From: an uncultured Azospirillum sp.
GTDB taxonomy: Bacteria; Pseudomonadota; Alphaproteobacteria; RF32; CAG-239
Direction of reading: 5' to 3'
DNA length: 51,656 bases
NCBI GenBank assembly: GCA_947301965.1
Contig: CAMYUM010000011.1
Coordinates: forward strand, 1-51,656
The notes beneath the pieces are model-generated. The model had not been told where the DNA came from, ran no database searches, and was given only the letters and a program-made list of their open reading frames with translations. The translations under genes and the position numbers were made by a program. Within the stretch, counting starts at the first letter, position 1; each line of letters starts with the position of its first letter. Shown here one piece after another: positions 1 through 9,843 of the stretch.

Positions 1-1
1 T

Positions 2-55
2 GGCTCAAGCTATGATGCGATTGCTCTGGGTGCCGGTCTGAACTACGCGTGGTAA
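2..55 (+). CDS. Outer-membrane beta-barrel protein, C-terminal end only (partial)
   Basis: Only the last 17 codons and the TAA stop are in the window. The peptide ends GAGLNYAW, with alternating hydrophobic residues and a terminal aromatic residue. This is the usual beta-signal that the BAM machinery recognises on porins and other outer-membrane barrels. A GC-rich hairpin follows within 10 bases. The family cannot be named from so little sequence. The ending is similar in kind to the porin at 21005-22129, which ends in IKF. Confidence 0.55.
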   Translation, partial: GSSYDAIALGAGLNYAW

Positions 56-62
56 ACAAAAA

Positions 63-86
63 CGGAGGCATCAAATGACGCCTCCG
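63..86 (+). terminator. Probable transcription terminator after the barrel gene
   Basis: A 7-bp perfect stem (CGGAGGC with GCCTCCG) encloses a 10-base loop, starting 8 bases after the stop codon. The following run is only partly T-rich (CCCGTTTCCCC), so termination may be weak. A second A/T-rich inverted repeat follows at 95-103/128-136 (CCCTAAAAA with TTTTTAGGG). Nothing else is apparent up to the ferritin-like gene at 206. Confidence 0.5.
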
Positions 87-205
87 CCCGTTTCCCCTAA
101 AAATTCATTATTTGGAGTAAATGGTATTTTTTAGGGAGAAAACCAAACATGTGATTTTGGTGAAAATCGTATAATAAATTTTAGACAATTTGTCAACAAA
201 ATATT

Positions 206-715
206 TCATGCGGTTTCCCTATAAAATCTGCTATCCTCTTGTAAATCCTTGATAAAATCTTCCCAGTCCTGCTCGTGATCAAGCTCGTCATGCATGATTT
301 TTAGAGAGAGGTCAAAGGTTTCATAATCCTTGCCAAAGCAAAGTTCGCAGATTTGCTGATATCTCGCGATAGCACACCTCTCCGAATCCAAATTTTGCTT
401 TAACAATGCCATTGTAGAAGCGTCACGAGGCACTTCATAACCGCATTTTGCTTGTTGCAACCACTCAGAAGGAGCCAACAAAGGAGTTCCCCCCAGTTGA
501 ATAATTCTGTCAGCGATTATTTGTGCGTGTCCGAGCTCTTCTTTGGCATGTTTCATAAACTCTTCCTGCACCAAAGGCCTCATCGGCCCGAAAATAACCT
601 GACCGCCGATCCAATACTGATAATACGCCAGCCACTCCTCGGCATAGGCACGATTTAGCAAATCCAGCAAATTCTTAACATCAAGTTTGCACAATTTTTG
701 TGCTGCTTCTCCCAT
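206..715 (-). CDS. Ferritin-like diiron protein (bacterioferritin/Dps-like)
   Basis: The product is 169 residues. It looks like a four-helix-bundle ferritin-like protein that binds iron and probably protects against peroxide or stores iron. Helix 1 carries EEWLAYYQYW, helix 2 EELGHA (an ExxH motif), helix 3 SERCAIARYQ, and helix 4 DELDHE (a second ExxH). Together these form the expected E/ExxH/E/ExxH diiron pattern. The open frame extends upstream to 733, but GGAGG at 721-725 lies 5 bases before the ATG at 713-715, so that start is preferred. The gene is divergent from rpe. It could equally be called Dps-like (DPSL); the subfamily is not settled by eye. Confidence 0.75.
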   Translation of the reverse strand: MGEAAQKLCKLDVKNLLDLLNRAYAEEWLAYYQYWIGGQVIFGPMRPLVQEEFMKHAKEELGHAQIIADRIIQLGGTPLLAPSEWLQQAKCGYEVPRDASTMALLKQNLDSERCAIARYQQICELCFGKDYETFDLSLKIMHDELDHEQDWEDFIKDLQEDSRFYRETA

Positions 716-824
716 TTTTACCTCCATAAACATGTTAAATATGCCAATTTGAAATAATTGCCGTTAAAGAAAAATCAATATATTGAGATTATAATATCGG
801 CATAATGTTGTAAGGAGAAAACGT

Positions 825-1463
825 ATGGCATTGATATCAGCAAGTCTTTTGGCTGCCGATTTCGGACATTTGGGCAAAGAGATTGCTTCAGTTGAAAAAG
901 CCGGATGTGACTGGTTGCATCTTGATATTATGGATGGACATTTTGTGCCGAATCTGAGTTTTGGCGTTCCCGTCATCAAATCGTTGCGTCCGCTCAGTAA
1001 AATGGTTTTTGATACTCATTTAATGGTTCAAAATCCCGACGAAATGCTGTCCTGGTTTGCCGAGGCTGGGTCTGACATTATAACTGTCCATCTCGAAGCC
1101 TGTCGCGATGTAGTTGCCACTTTGAGCAAAATCCGCTCTTTAGGCAAAAAAGCCGGTGTTTCTTTACGCCCGCAAACCCCGGTTTCAGGGCTTGAGCCCT
1201 TGCTCGACCAGCTTGATTTAATTTTGTTGATGACGGTTAACCCCGGATTTGGCGGACAAGAGTTTATGAACGATCAGCTCAAAAAGATTGCCGATGTTCG
1301 TGCTATGATTGGCCGCCGTAAAATTTATCTTGAGGTTGATGGTGGTATTAACCATAAAACAGCCAAACAATGCCGCGATGCCGGTGCCGATGTTTTGGTT
1401 GCCGGAAGTGCCATATTTAAAACCGATGATTATTCGGCCGCCCTTGCCGCACTAAAAAAATGA
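825..1463 (+). CDS. rpe: Ribulose-phosphate 3-epimerase
   Basis: The 212-residue product is full length for this TIM-barrel enzyme, which interconverts ribulose 5-phosphate and xylulose 5-phosphate in the pentose phosphate pathway. The N-terminal strand (ISASLLAADF), the metal-binding LHLDIMDGHFVPN segment (His32, Asp34), DTHLMV (His65), the MTVNPGFGGQ phosphate loop and the EVDGGIN catalytic strand are all present. An AAGGAG ribosome binding site lies 8 bases before the ATG. It heads a same-strand run reaching to 7248, with a 10-base gap to the response regulator. Confidence 0.95.
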   Translation: MALISASLLAADFGHLGKEIASVEKAGCDWLHLDIMDGHFVPNLSFGVPVIKSLRPLSKMVFDTHLMVQNPDEMLSWFAEAGSDIITVHLEACRDVVATLSKIRSLGKKAGVSLRPQTPVSGLEPLLDQLDLILLMTVNPGFGGQEFMNDQLKKIADVRAMIGRRKIYLEVDGGINHKTAKQCRDAGADVLVAGSAIFKTDDYSAALAALKK

Positions 1464-1473
1464 GGAGAATCAA

Positions 1474-2184
1474 ATGACAACAGTTATGGTAATTGAAGAC
1501 GAAGAATCTTTGGGACTTTTGCTTAAGTATAATCTTGAAAAAGAGGGCTACCAAGTCATTTGGGAAAAAACCGGCAATAAGGCGGTGGCTTCGGTTGAAA
1601 AAAACTGCCCCTCGGTAATTTTATTGGATTGGATGTTGCCGGAATTGTCCGGTATCGAGATTTGCAAAATGATTCGCAATAAACCCGATATTAAAGATAT
1701 TCCAATCATTATGCTCACAGCCAAAGGCGAGGAAGAAGACAAAGTTAAAGGCCTGACCGCCGGTGCTGATGACTATGTTACCAAGCCATTTTCGGTGCCG
1801 GAGCTTATGGCTCGTATCAAAACCAACTTGCGCCGCGCTCCCGAACTTCTTCCCGAAAAAGAATATGTTTTTGAAGATATCCGTATGGATTTGGTCGAGC
1901 GTAAGGTTTTCCGCGGTGACAAATACATTCATTTAGGGCCGACAGAGTTCCGCCTGCTTAAAATGTTGATGGAAACTCCCGGCAAAGTTTTTTCTCGTGA
2001 ATTTTTGCTCAAAAACGTTTGGGGCAACAACATTTATGTTGAATCCCGCACTGTTGATGTACATATCAGGCGTTTACGCAAATCTCTTAATGAATACGGT
2101 CCTGATTATATTCGCACCGTACGTGCGACCGGATATGCCATTGATAATAATGTTAACCAAGATGAAGAAACAGAAGAAGAATAA
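1474..2184 (+). CDS. phoB: OmpR/PhoB-family response regulator
   Basis: The 236-residue product has an intact receiver domain at about 1-120 and a winged-helix DNA-binding domain at about 135-228. The acidic pair Glu8/Asp9, the phospho-acceptor Asp52 in LLDWMLP, Thr82 and Lys104 in TKPF are all present, so it should be phosphorylated normally. The WGNNIYVESRTVDVHIRRLR recognition segment is very PhoB-like. No sensor kinase or pst gene is adjacent; the gene sits between rpe and tgt. The symbol is by resemblance, and another OmpR-family role remains possible. Its stop is directly abutted by the tgt start. Confidence 0.75.
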   Translation: MTTVMVIEDEESLGLLLKYNLEKEGYQVIWEKTGNKAVASVEKNCPSVILLDWMLPELSGIEICKMIRNKPDIKDIPIIMLTAKGEEEDKVKGLTAGADDYVTKPFSVPELMARIKTNLRRAPELLPEKEYVFEDIRMDLVERKVFRGDKYIHLGPTEFRLLKMLMETPGKVFSREFLLKNVWGNNIYVESRTVDVHIRRLRKSLNEYGPDYIRTVRATGYAIDNNVNQDEETEEE

Positions 2185-3309
<1,125 letters not shown>

Positions 3310-3311
3310 TC

Positions 3312-4253
3312 ATGGCAGAACAACAGGATACAATCAAACAATTTGCCCGCGAAAACGCCGAAAGCGGTTTGCGTGTATTTGTTGCCGGTGGCGCTCGTTC
3401 AGGTAACGACGAAATTTATGTAGAAGAAGCATATAATCTCGGTCGCCAAATTGTCAAAATGAACTTAAAACTTGACTTTGGACTATCAAATTCCGGCATT
3501 ATGGGTGCAGTTGCTCGCGGTGTTGTTGACGGTTGGAACAAAATCCACGAAAATAACGAGAGTAAAAGCCCGATACAAGGCATTACTACTCATGACTACT
3601 TTGATTTGTATCCCCATGACGATAATTTAATTAACCAAATAAGCGAAATTGTCGTTGCTAAAACTCTTGAGGAACGCAAACAAAAACTCCTTAAAGCTGA
3701 TTTTGTGGTATTTGCTCCCGGTGGTGTTGGCACACTTGACGAGCTGGCTTATGACTGCGTTGCCATGCAAGACGGTTTTTTAGCCATTAAACCATTTATT
3801 CTCTACAACATCGACGGATTTTTTTATCACCTGCTTGAATACTTGAAACAAATTGCGGCCAAAGGCTTTGCCGAACCGTTGCCGTTTATTGTCGTCGACA
3901 ACTCCCGTGAACTGGAGGTTGTTTTCCGCTTGCTCAAACTCCGTTATCAAAACAGTCAGGATAGCAAAATTGCATATGGCAATACTCGTCAGCTGATTTA
4001 CGAATTGCCTTATTTTCTGAAGAAAAAACCGGACAGTTCCGTCCATGTTGAGGATTTGATTGAAGAATTTGATGCAATCCGCAATACCGGCTTACCTGAA
4101 GAACAACATAAGTTGGATATGGAAATTGAACAGGCTTATCTCGAAAAAGAAATTGAACGTATGTACGAAAGACTGGCAAAAACCGGACGTGATACCTCGA
4201 TTGTCAGTGAAAAACTGACCAAACTAAAAGAAAGACGGAAACTATGGAAGTAA
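3312..4253 (+). CDS. LOG-family (lysine-decarboxylase-like) Rossmann protein with C-terminal extension
   Basis: The 313-residue product contains the LOG-family signature PGGVGTLDE at about residues 137-145 and an N-terminal VFVAGGARSG nucleotide-binding strand. LOG proteins are phosphoribohydrolases that cleave nucleoside 5'-monophosphates; the older lysine decarboxylase label is misleading. The family core is about 180-230 residues. Here a charged, probably coiled-coil tail of about 80 residues follows, ending in repeated Glu/Lys/Arg. It overlaps the next gene, an ABC exporter, by 10 bases, so the two are co-translated. The substrate is unknown. Confidence 0.75.
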   Translation: MAEQQDTIKQFARENAESGLRVFVAGGARSGNDEIYVEEAYNLGRQIVKMNLKLDFGLSNSGIMGAVARGVVDGWNKIHENNESKSPIQGITTHDYFDLYPHDDNLINQISEIVVAKTLEERKQKLLKADFVVFAPGGVGTLDELAYDCVAMQDGFLAIKPFILYNIDGFFYHLLEYLKQIAAKGFAEPLPFIVVDNSRELEVVFRLLKLRYQNSQDSKIAYGNTRQLIYELPYFLKKKPDSSVHVEDLIEEFDAIRNTGLPEEQHKLDMEIEQAYLEKEIERMYERLAKTGRDTSIVSEKLTKLKERRKLWK

Positions 4254-6010
4254 AAACAATACCTTCATCGGTATGGAAATTTTTATGGCACTATCTTTCA
4301 AAACAAAAGGTATTGTTTTTCAGCATTATATTTACAATTATTTTTGGTGAATTTTTACTGCGCGTATCGCTTTATTACGGGGCAAAGATTATTGAGGCTA
4401 TTTCCTTGCCGCCAACGGAAACACAGATTGGTCTTGCCGTAAAATCGGCACTATTGGCATCTTTTTTTCTGTTGCTCAAGAGTTTGATTCAAAACTTTAC
4501 CATTTTTGTTGAGGCTCGGTTTATGCCCAACTGCCTGGTCCGTGTTGCCAAAGATTTATTTTCATATGTTCATCGTCATTCCACGGCCTTTTTTGCTGAA
4601 GAAATGGCCGGCAATATCTCCGGCAAGACCAAAACCATTATTGATGGCATATACCCGATTTTTTACAATTTGATGTGGGGTTTTTTCTCTCCGCTGATTG
4701 CGATGGTTATCACCATCGGCTTTATTTTAAAAATTAACTTTTGTCTTTCGTTAATATTATTGGCGCTTAACATTTTGATGATTTATATCATTTATTGCCT
4801 GTCAAAAAAAATGGTTCCGTTTTCGCAGCGTCGCTCCCAAACTCTGTCTGAAGCCAATGGTGTTTTGGTTGATAGTATAACCAACGCAGGAATAGTCAAA
4901 AACTTTAGCAATTATTATTATGAAAGACGCTATTACTTCAAGTATATGCGAATTGCGGCTCAGGCTGACCGCCTTGAAACCAAAAAATTCGGAATAATTT
5001 TCTTTTGGCAAAATCTGTTACGTTCGGTTGTGCAGGTAATTTTCTACCTTATTCCGGTTTGGTACTGGTATTTAGGCAAAATAAACGTTGCGGATTTTGT
5101 GCTTATTCAATCTCTGATAGCCATTTTAAATAACACTTTCAGCATGTTATCCATGAATTTTATGCAGTTTTTCAGGATATACGGCAGCATGCGTGATGGA
5201 CTTTTGTTATTGTCAAAGCCATATGAGGTGGTTGACATTGCCGGAGCTCCGCAGCTTAAGGCCGCCCACGGACAAATAAATTTTTCAAATGTTTTTTACC
5301 ACTACAAAAATTCCGAACCGCTTTTTCAAGATTTTAATCTCGAAATCAAACCGGCAGAAAAAATCGGTTTGGTCGGACATTCCGGCTCCGGAAAATCAAC
5401 GCTGGTTCGTCTTCTTTCCCGTTATTATGACATTCAAAAAGGTTCTATTGACATTGATGGTCAAAACATAGCCAAAGTTACCCAAGACAGTCTGCGCCGA
5501 CAAATTGCATTTATTCCGCAAGATCCGAGTTTGTTCAATCGCAGTATTATGGAAAACATTCGTTATGGACGACCGGAGGCATCTGATGAAGAAGTTATGG
5601 CGGCGGCAAAACGCGCCCATATTCATGATTTTATTATGCACCTTCCTGATGGTTATGCCTCAAAAGTCGGCGAACGAGGGGTAATGCTTTCCGGCGGTGA
5701 ACGTCAGCGCGTGGCAATAGCCCGAGCCTTGCTTAAAGATGCGCCGATTTTAATTTTGGACGAGGCGACATCTGCACTTGACAGCCTCAGCGAAAAATAT
5801 ATTCAGCAATCGCTGAAAGACGTAATGAAAGGCAAAACCGTAATCGCAATTGCTCATCGACTTTCCACGCTTAAAGAAATGGATCGGATTATTGTGATGA
5901 GCAAAGGCAAAATTGTAGAGTCCGGCTCTCATCGCCAGCTACTTAACAAAAAAGGCGTTTATTATAATTTTTACGAGATGCAATCATCCGGATTTTTGGA
6001 ACTGGAGTAA
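4244..6010 (+). CDS. ABC exporter, fused transmembrane and ATPase half-transporter
   Basis: The 588-residue product has six predicted membrane helices in about residues 15-310 and a nucleotide-binding domain at about 345-580. Walker A (GHSGSGKST), the Q-loop (IPQDPSLFN), the signature LSGGERQR, Walker B (LILDEATS) and the H-loop His in AIAHRLST are all present, so it should hydrolyse ATP as a homodimer. The membrane half resembles lipid or multidrug exporters rather than a specific importer. The cargo cannot be told from sequence. It overlaps the LOG-family gene and precedes the SpmA-SpmB fusion by 5 bases. Confidence 0.85.
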   Translation: MEVKTIPSSVWKFLWHYLSKQKVLFFSIIFTIIFGEFLLRVSLYYGAKIIEAISLPPTETQIGLAVKSALLASFFLLLKSLIQNFTIFVEARFMPNCLVRVAKDLFSYVHRHSTAFFAEEMAGNISGKTKTIIDGIYPIFYNLMWGFFSPLIAMVITIGFILKINFCLSLILLALNILMIYIIYCLSKKMVPFSQRRSQTLSEANGVLVDSITNAGIVKNFSNYYYERRYYFKYMRIAAQADRLETKKFGIIFFWQNLLRSVVQVIFYLIPVWYWYLGKINVADFVLIQSLIAILNNTFSMLSMNFMQFFRIYGSMRDGLLLLSKPYEVVDIAGAPQLKAAHGQINFSNVFYHYKNSEPLFQDFNLEIKPAEKIGLVGHSGSGKSTLVRLLSRYYDIQKGSIDIDGQNIAKVTQDSLRRQIAFIPQDPSLFNRSIMENIRYGRPEASDEEVMAAAKRAHIHDFIMHLPDGYASKVGERGVMLSGGERQRVAIARALLKDAPILILDEATSALDSLSEKYIQQSLKDVMKGKTVIAIAHRLSTLKEMDRIIVMSKGKIVESGSHRQLLNKKGVYYNFYEMQSSGFLELE

Positions 6011-6015
6011 AACAT

Positions 6016-7248
6016 ATGTTAAACTACATTTGGGCATTCTTTTTTATTGCAAGCTTTATTGCCGCGGTCATCACATGCTTTTTAGGCGGCAATATAGATA
6101 TTTGGTCGCAGATGAGCAATGCTTTATTTGAGGCGGCCAAATCGGGTTTTGAGATTTCCATTTATCTTACCGGAATGCTCTGTTTTTGGCTCGGATTACT
6201 TAAAATTGCCGAAAAATCCAAGATAACAGACAGTTTAGCGCATTTTCTTTACCCGTTGTTTAAAAAAATAATGCCGGAAATTCCTGAAAAATCCCTGGCT
6301 TTCGGTTCTATTGTTATGAATATTGCTGCCAATATTCTCGGTCTTGATAATGCGGCTACTCCGATGGGGCTGAAAGCTATGGAACAGCTTCAGGCTGAAA
6401 ACAAAAGCCGTACTTCGGCCTCTAATGCTCAAATTTTGTTTATGGTCATCAATTCATCATCAGTTACCTTAATCCCGATTACAATACTTATGTATCGCAG
6501 TCAGTCAGGCAGCTCTAACCCAGGTTTAGTCTTTATTCCGATTTTGTTGGCGACATCAATTTCAACGCTGGTCGGATTTTTGAGCGTTGCGATGGTTCAA
6601 CGTCTTAACATATTTAACCGCGTTGTTTTGCTGTACGGGATCATTTTTGTCGGCATAATTTCGGCATTAGGAGCCGGCTTTGCTCTGTTAGGAGCCGAGG
6701 CTCGTGCGGCATTATCATCAAGCCTGGGCAATTTTATCCTGATTTTTACGATTTTTTGTTTTATTACCATAGGATTATGCCGCAAAATCAAGGTGTATGA
6801 CGAATTTATCAAAGGTGCAAAAGAAGGATTTAATATTGCCGTTTCCATCATTCCCTATTTGGTGGCAATGCTTGTGGCAATAGCATTGTTTCGCAGCTCC
6901 GGAGCTCTTGATTTGTTGATTATGGGAGTCGAAAAAATCTGCACCATCTTTAATTTGAATGCCGATTTTGTGCCGGCTCTTCCTACTGCCTTGCTGAAAC
7001 CGCTTTCCGGCAGCGGCGCTCGGGCCATGATGATCGAAACTATGCAAAATTACGGTGTTGATAGTTTTCCGGCTTTTGTTTCATCGGTTGTTCAAGGTTC
7101 TACCGAAACAACATTTTATGTTTTGGCGGTATATTTCGGTGCGGTAAAAATTACTAATACCCGACACGCACTCCCTTGTGCGTTGCTTGCTGATTTAGCA
7201 GGTATTGTTGCTGCAGTATTGCTGAGTTATTGGTTTTATGCCGGCTGA
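6016..7248 (+). CDS. SpmA-SpmB fused membrane protein (nucleoside-recognition/Gate domains)
   Basis: The 410-residue, multi-helix inner-membrane protein has an N-terminal half matching spore maturation protein A (for example MNIAANILGLDNAATPMG) and a C-terminal half matching SpmB (LKPLSGSGARAM and VVQGSTETTFYVLAVYFG). In sporulating Firmicutes these are two proteins needed for spore core dehydration. Fused versions occur in non-sporulating bacteria, where the role is unknown and transport of a small molecule is only suspected. GGAG lies inside the end of the upstream ABC gene. Its last 13 bases overlap the convergent thioesterase gene. Confidence 0.85.
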   Translation: MLNYIWAFFFIASFIAAVITCFLGGNIDIWSQMSNALFEAAKSGFEISIYLTGMLCFWLGLLKIAEKSKITDSLAHFLYPLFKKIMPEIPEKSLAFGSIVMNIAANILGLDNAATPMGLKAMEQLQAENKSRTSASNAQILFMVINSSSVTLIPITILMYRSQSGSSNPGLVFIPILLATSISTLVGFLSVAMVQRLNIFNRVVLLYGIIFVGIISALGAGFALLGAEARAALSSSLGNFILIFTIFCFITIGLCRKIKVYDEFIKGAKEGFNIAVSIIPYLVAMLVAIALFRSSGALDLLIMGVEKICTIFNLNADFVPALPTALLKPLSGSGARAMMIETMQNYGVDSFPAFVSSVVQGSTETTFYVLAVYFGAVKITNTRHALPCALLADLAGIVAAVLLSYWFYAG

Positions 7249-7982
7249 TTTTCGCGCCAGTTAATGCGTATCCTTGCCACTTCGCGCCCGTCATCTGTGG
7301 CGTTCAGACAGTGCAAAGATGTCATTCCGTCAATTTGTGAAATTACTTCTATGGTTTCACCGTACAGGCTTTCTTTTTTGAATGATATTTCAATTTCTGC
7401 CGGTTGGTGATTTAGTCTGAAATCGTTATCTACACTTTCCGTTGCCCATAACGGATAAATAGCGTTATTAACATGCTTATTAACGTCAATGTCGTCATAC
7501 CTTACAATAAATGATTTTTTTATATCTTCACGAGCTGCGGCATCAATCTTTGGAAATTCCGTATTCAAAGCTCGTTCTTCTACCACCTGATAGTCTGGCA
7601 TATGCTCACGCAGAGCCACCGGACGTTTGCGCACAAAATCAATCAAAATCCATTGACTTGAAGCGACAATAATTACGTTTCCCTGTTCATCGGTAATGCA
7701 AAAGTCACGTACTGCACCGAGTTTTTTCTCTTGTGCCGGCCAGGTGGTAACGGTTATTTTTTCGTGCCAAAACGGCATACGATTAATTTTAATGTGATAA
7801 TTTGAGCCGACCCAAGCCAGCCCTTTTTCCAAACAATGCTCAATCCCCACCCCTAAAATCAGAGCATGGGAGTCGGCAGCGTCCTGAAGAATATTCATTA
7901 ACGCCACAATTCTGAGGGTTCCGTTGCTGTCACACTCATAACTGCGTAACGAATATTCACGGACAAGCTTACCGACTTGCAT
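7236..7982 (-). CDS. Acyl-ACP thioesterase (Fat family)
   Basis: The 248-residue product has the double hotdog layout of acyl-ACP thioesterases, which release free fatty acids from acyl carrier protein. The N-terminal domain has LRIVALMNILQDAADSHA and GLAWVGSNYHIKINR. The second hotdog has DIDVNKHVNN, which supplies the family's conserved Asn and His. This family is best known from plants and from Firmicutes and Bacteroidetes and is less usual in Alphaproteobacteria. It starts 4 bases after the lytic transglycosylase stop, so the two form one unit. Its 3' end overlaps the SpmA-SpmB gene on the other strand. Confidence 0.85.
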   Translation of the reverse strand: MQVGKLVREYSLRSYECDSNGTLRIVALMNILQDAADSHALILGVGIEHCLEKGLAWVGSNYHIKINRMPFWHEKITVTTWPAQEKKLGAVRDFCITDEQGNVIIVASSQWILIDFVRKRPVALREHMPDYQVVEERALNTEFPKIDAAAREDIKKSFIVRYDDIDVNKHVNNAIYPLWATESVDNDFRLNHQPAEIEISFKKESLYGETIEVISQIDGMTSLHCLNATDDGREVARIRINWRENQPA

Positions 7983-7986
7983 TTTG

Positions 7987-8652
7987 CTAATCTTTCATAG
8001 AAATTTGCAGCTCTTTGGCTTTTTTGTTCTGATTAAACAGTCTGCCTAACCAACTGCGATTATCCTCGGTAATCATCATGTTTGAGGCGTAATTGGTCAG
8101 ATATTGACTGCGCTCAATCTTAACATTTTTGAGTGCAACCAAGAGCTTTCTTGTATATACGCTAGCCTTACGCTGATTCCGCGAGTGATAATCAGCTGCT
8201 GCCCGCAACCAATCTTTGCGGACATTATAGCGATTTTTCAAAAATCTTGCAGCAACATCAACGTTTTTGTGGGGATCAAAAGCATCTTCCACGCTGGCAA
8301 ACTCCTTGCCATGAAAACGCAGATTTATTTGCATGCACCCTACATCAATGCTCTTATAACCGCGTTTTTGCCACTCTTTAACGGCGGCAACGGCTTCAGC
8401 CTTTGTTTTATAAAAGTAGCCTTTGCCGTTCACGTTTACAGTCCAAGGCCAAGCCACCTTTTGGGCGAGCTTTCCGTTCCAACGTCCGGTTTCAACATTT
8501 GAGATAGAAGTTAATAAATTTGTTTTTATCTGATATTTTTCTTCTGCCTGAACAGTAGCATTCAAACAGACAAAATCATCATCGACAACCACAGTTTCCT
8601 GTGCTTCTGCCGGCAATGGCTGAAATAACATCAGCAATATTAGAAAAATCAT
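7987..8652 (-). CDS. Secreted lytic transglycosylase, SLT-like
   Basis: The 221-residue product has a short hydrophobic signal peptide (cleavage probably after PAEA, about residue 17) and a lysozyme-like domain at about 35-170. The probable catalytic glutamate is in SNVETGRWNG. Further family motifs are DVGCMQINLRFHG and FDPHKNVDVAARFLKNRY. It should cleave peptidoglycan glycan strands in the periplasm. No clear Shine-Dalgarno precedes the ATG at 8650-8652; the leader there contains a GATACTT/AAGTATC hairpin and the RNA-like element at 8686-8831, so its expression may be controlled at the RNA level. Confidence 0.75.
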   Translation of the reverse strand: MIFLILLMLFQPLPAEAQETVVVDDDFVCLNATVQAEEKYQIKTNLLTSISNVETGRWNGKLAQKVAWPWTVNVNGKGYFYKTKAEAVAAVKEWQKRGYKSIDVGCMQINLRFHGKEFASVEDAFDPHKNVDVAARFLKNRYNVRKDWLRAAADYHSRNQRKASVYTRKLLVALKNVKIERSQYLTNYASNMMITEDNRSWLGRLFNQNKKAKELQISMKD

Positions 8653-8685
8653 TAAATCTTTTGATACTTATAAAAATCCAAGTAT

Positions 8686-8831
8686 CCCTCTGTTCCCTCG
8701 GACTGCCACAAACATCCCCCGTCGATACGGTTTCAGCTTGCTTAAAGGCAAAACCAAAAAAAATCCGAGGTCAGGTTATTAAAACTACACACGACCTGCT
8801 TTCGCAAGTCGTACCTCATTAAAACAGAGGG
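8686..8831 (-). ncRNA. Candidate structured RNA or leader element of unknown family
   Basis: The gap between two minus-strand genes contains nested complementary segments. Outer stem: CCCTCTGTT 8686-8694 with AACAGAGGG 8823-8831. Inner stem: CCTCGGA 8696-8702 with TCCGAGG 8764-8770. A hairpin at 8791-8799/8804-8812 is fully paired only on the minus strand (with one G-U) and then closes with a GAAA tetraloop, so minus is preferred. An alternative pairing (8767-8771 with 8813-8817) would be followed by eight Us, like a terminator. A possible -10 lies just upstream at about 8832-8842. I see no SRP, tmRNA or known riboswitch motif. Confidence 0.45.
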
Positions 8832-8843
8832 GTTATAACATAA

Positions 8844-9728
8844 CTATTTTTTAAAATCCAGCAAAAAATTTGCAAGGGCCGTTATGGCATCACATATATC
8901 GGCACTAAGATATTGAAAATTCGCTATTTTTTTATACACAGGTTCGTCCTCATAGAGCGCCCTGTTTATTTCCATTTGCAGGGTATAAATGTTTTTTCGG
9001 GGCTGGCAATAATTAAAACTTATGTACGCTCCGGAATACGGACAATCCAGACTGACATTATACTTTTGTCCCAGATATTGGTTCATAAATTCAATAACTT
9101 CTGCCGGACAGCTTTGTTCGAACAGAGTGCCGAGACAGAACTCTATTTGTCGATTGTCTTCCATAATATTACAAATTTTTGACGGCATTGAATGACAGTC
9201 CAACACCAGACAGATACCGAACTTTTTGACCGTACGATCAATCATTTTTTGTAAAGATTTATGATAAACATTATATACGTTTTTAATTCGGCTCTGCGCT
9301 TCATTGTAATTCAGCAGCCCGTCATAAATGTTTTTTCTCTCAGATGTAATACGGTGAAACAACCCCAATCCGACCCGGCTTCTTTTGTTGCCGCTGACCA
9401 TACTGTTTGCCGGATAATTGTAAAACATGACCGGATCGACCTCAATTGCATCGCGGTTTATATCAATAAAAGCTCTGCCGATGTTCAATTTTACCATCGG
9501 AATGCCTAAATCAGAAGCATCCATCAACAATTCATCAACAAAAGGATCTTCGTTTGAACGCAAATCTTCTTCCGACACGCATATATTTTCCAAAAACTCT
9601 TTCGGAAAAATCCGTCCGCTGTGAGGAACCGACAACACCAGCGGATATCGCTGGTTTTGCGTGTTATATTCGCTGATTACCTCAAGCTTTGAATAATCGA
9701 CTTTAAAATCAAGCTGTTTTTCACTCAT
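8844..9728 (-). CDS. N-formylglutamate amidohydrolase family protein
   Basis: The 294-residue product belongs to the family that hydrolyses N-formylglutamate (as in histidine degradation) and related N-acyl amino acids. The motifs LSVPHSGRIFP near residue 32, EDPFVDELL, INRDAIEVDP and LVLDCHSMPS are present, giving the metal-binding His/Asp/Glu set. GAGGAAAA precedes the ATG. No hut genes are nearby, so the substrate may differ from formylglutamate. It is the first gene of the minus-strand group 7236-9728. Confidence 0.8.
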   Translation of the reverse strand: MSEKQLDFKVDYSKLEVISEYNTQNQRYPLVLSVPHSGRIFPKEFLENICVSEEDLRSNEDPFVDELLMDASDLGIPMVKLNIGRAFIDINRDAIEVDPVMFYNYPANSMVSGNKRSRVGLGLFHRITSERKNIYDGLLNYNEAQSRIKNVYNVYHKSLQKMIDRTVKKFGICLVLDCHSMPSKICNIMEDNRQIEFCLGTLFEQSCPAEVIEFMNQYLGQKYNVSLDCPYSGAYISFNYCQPRKNIYTLQMEINRALYEDEPVYKKIANFQYLSADICDAITALANFLLDFKK

Positions 9729-9796
9729 ATCTTTTCCTCAATACTAAATATAGCATACTATACAAGGCAAAGATTAAATTTTTAATAACAAAACGC

Positions 9797-9825
9797 TTGC
9801 CAAATTAAAACAAATAATGTAAAAG
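9797..9825 (+). promoter_or_regulatory. Possible promoter for tRNA-Val
   Basis: A -35-like TTGCCA at 9797-9802 is separated by 17 bases from TAAAAG at 9820-9825, with the tRNA beginning 18 bases further on. The -10 match is poor, so this is tentative. Confidence 0.3.
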
Positions 9826-9843
9826 CATATCCATCTGATTTAT

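Noticed and set aside
95-136. Inverted repeat CCCTAAAAA/TTTTTAGGG as a second terminator
   Set aside because: The stem is A/T-rich with a 24-base loop and no following T run, so termination is not supported.
8686-8831. SRP RNA, tmRNA or RNase P RNA as the identity of the structured element
   Set aside because: The SRP GGUCAGGUCCGGAAGGAAGC-type loop, a tmRNA tag or tRNA-like T arm, and the RNase P conserved cores are all missing.
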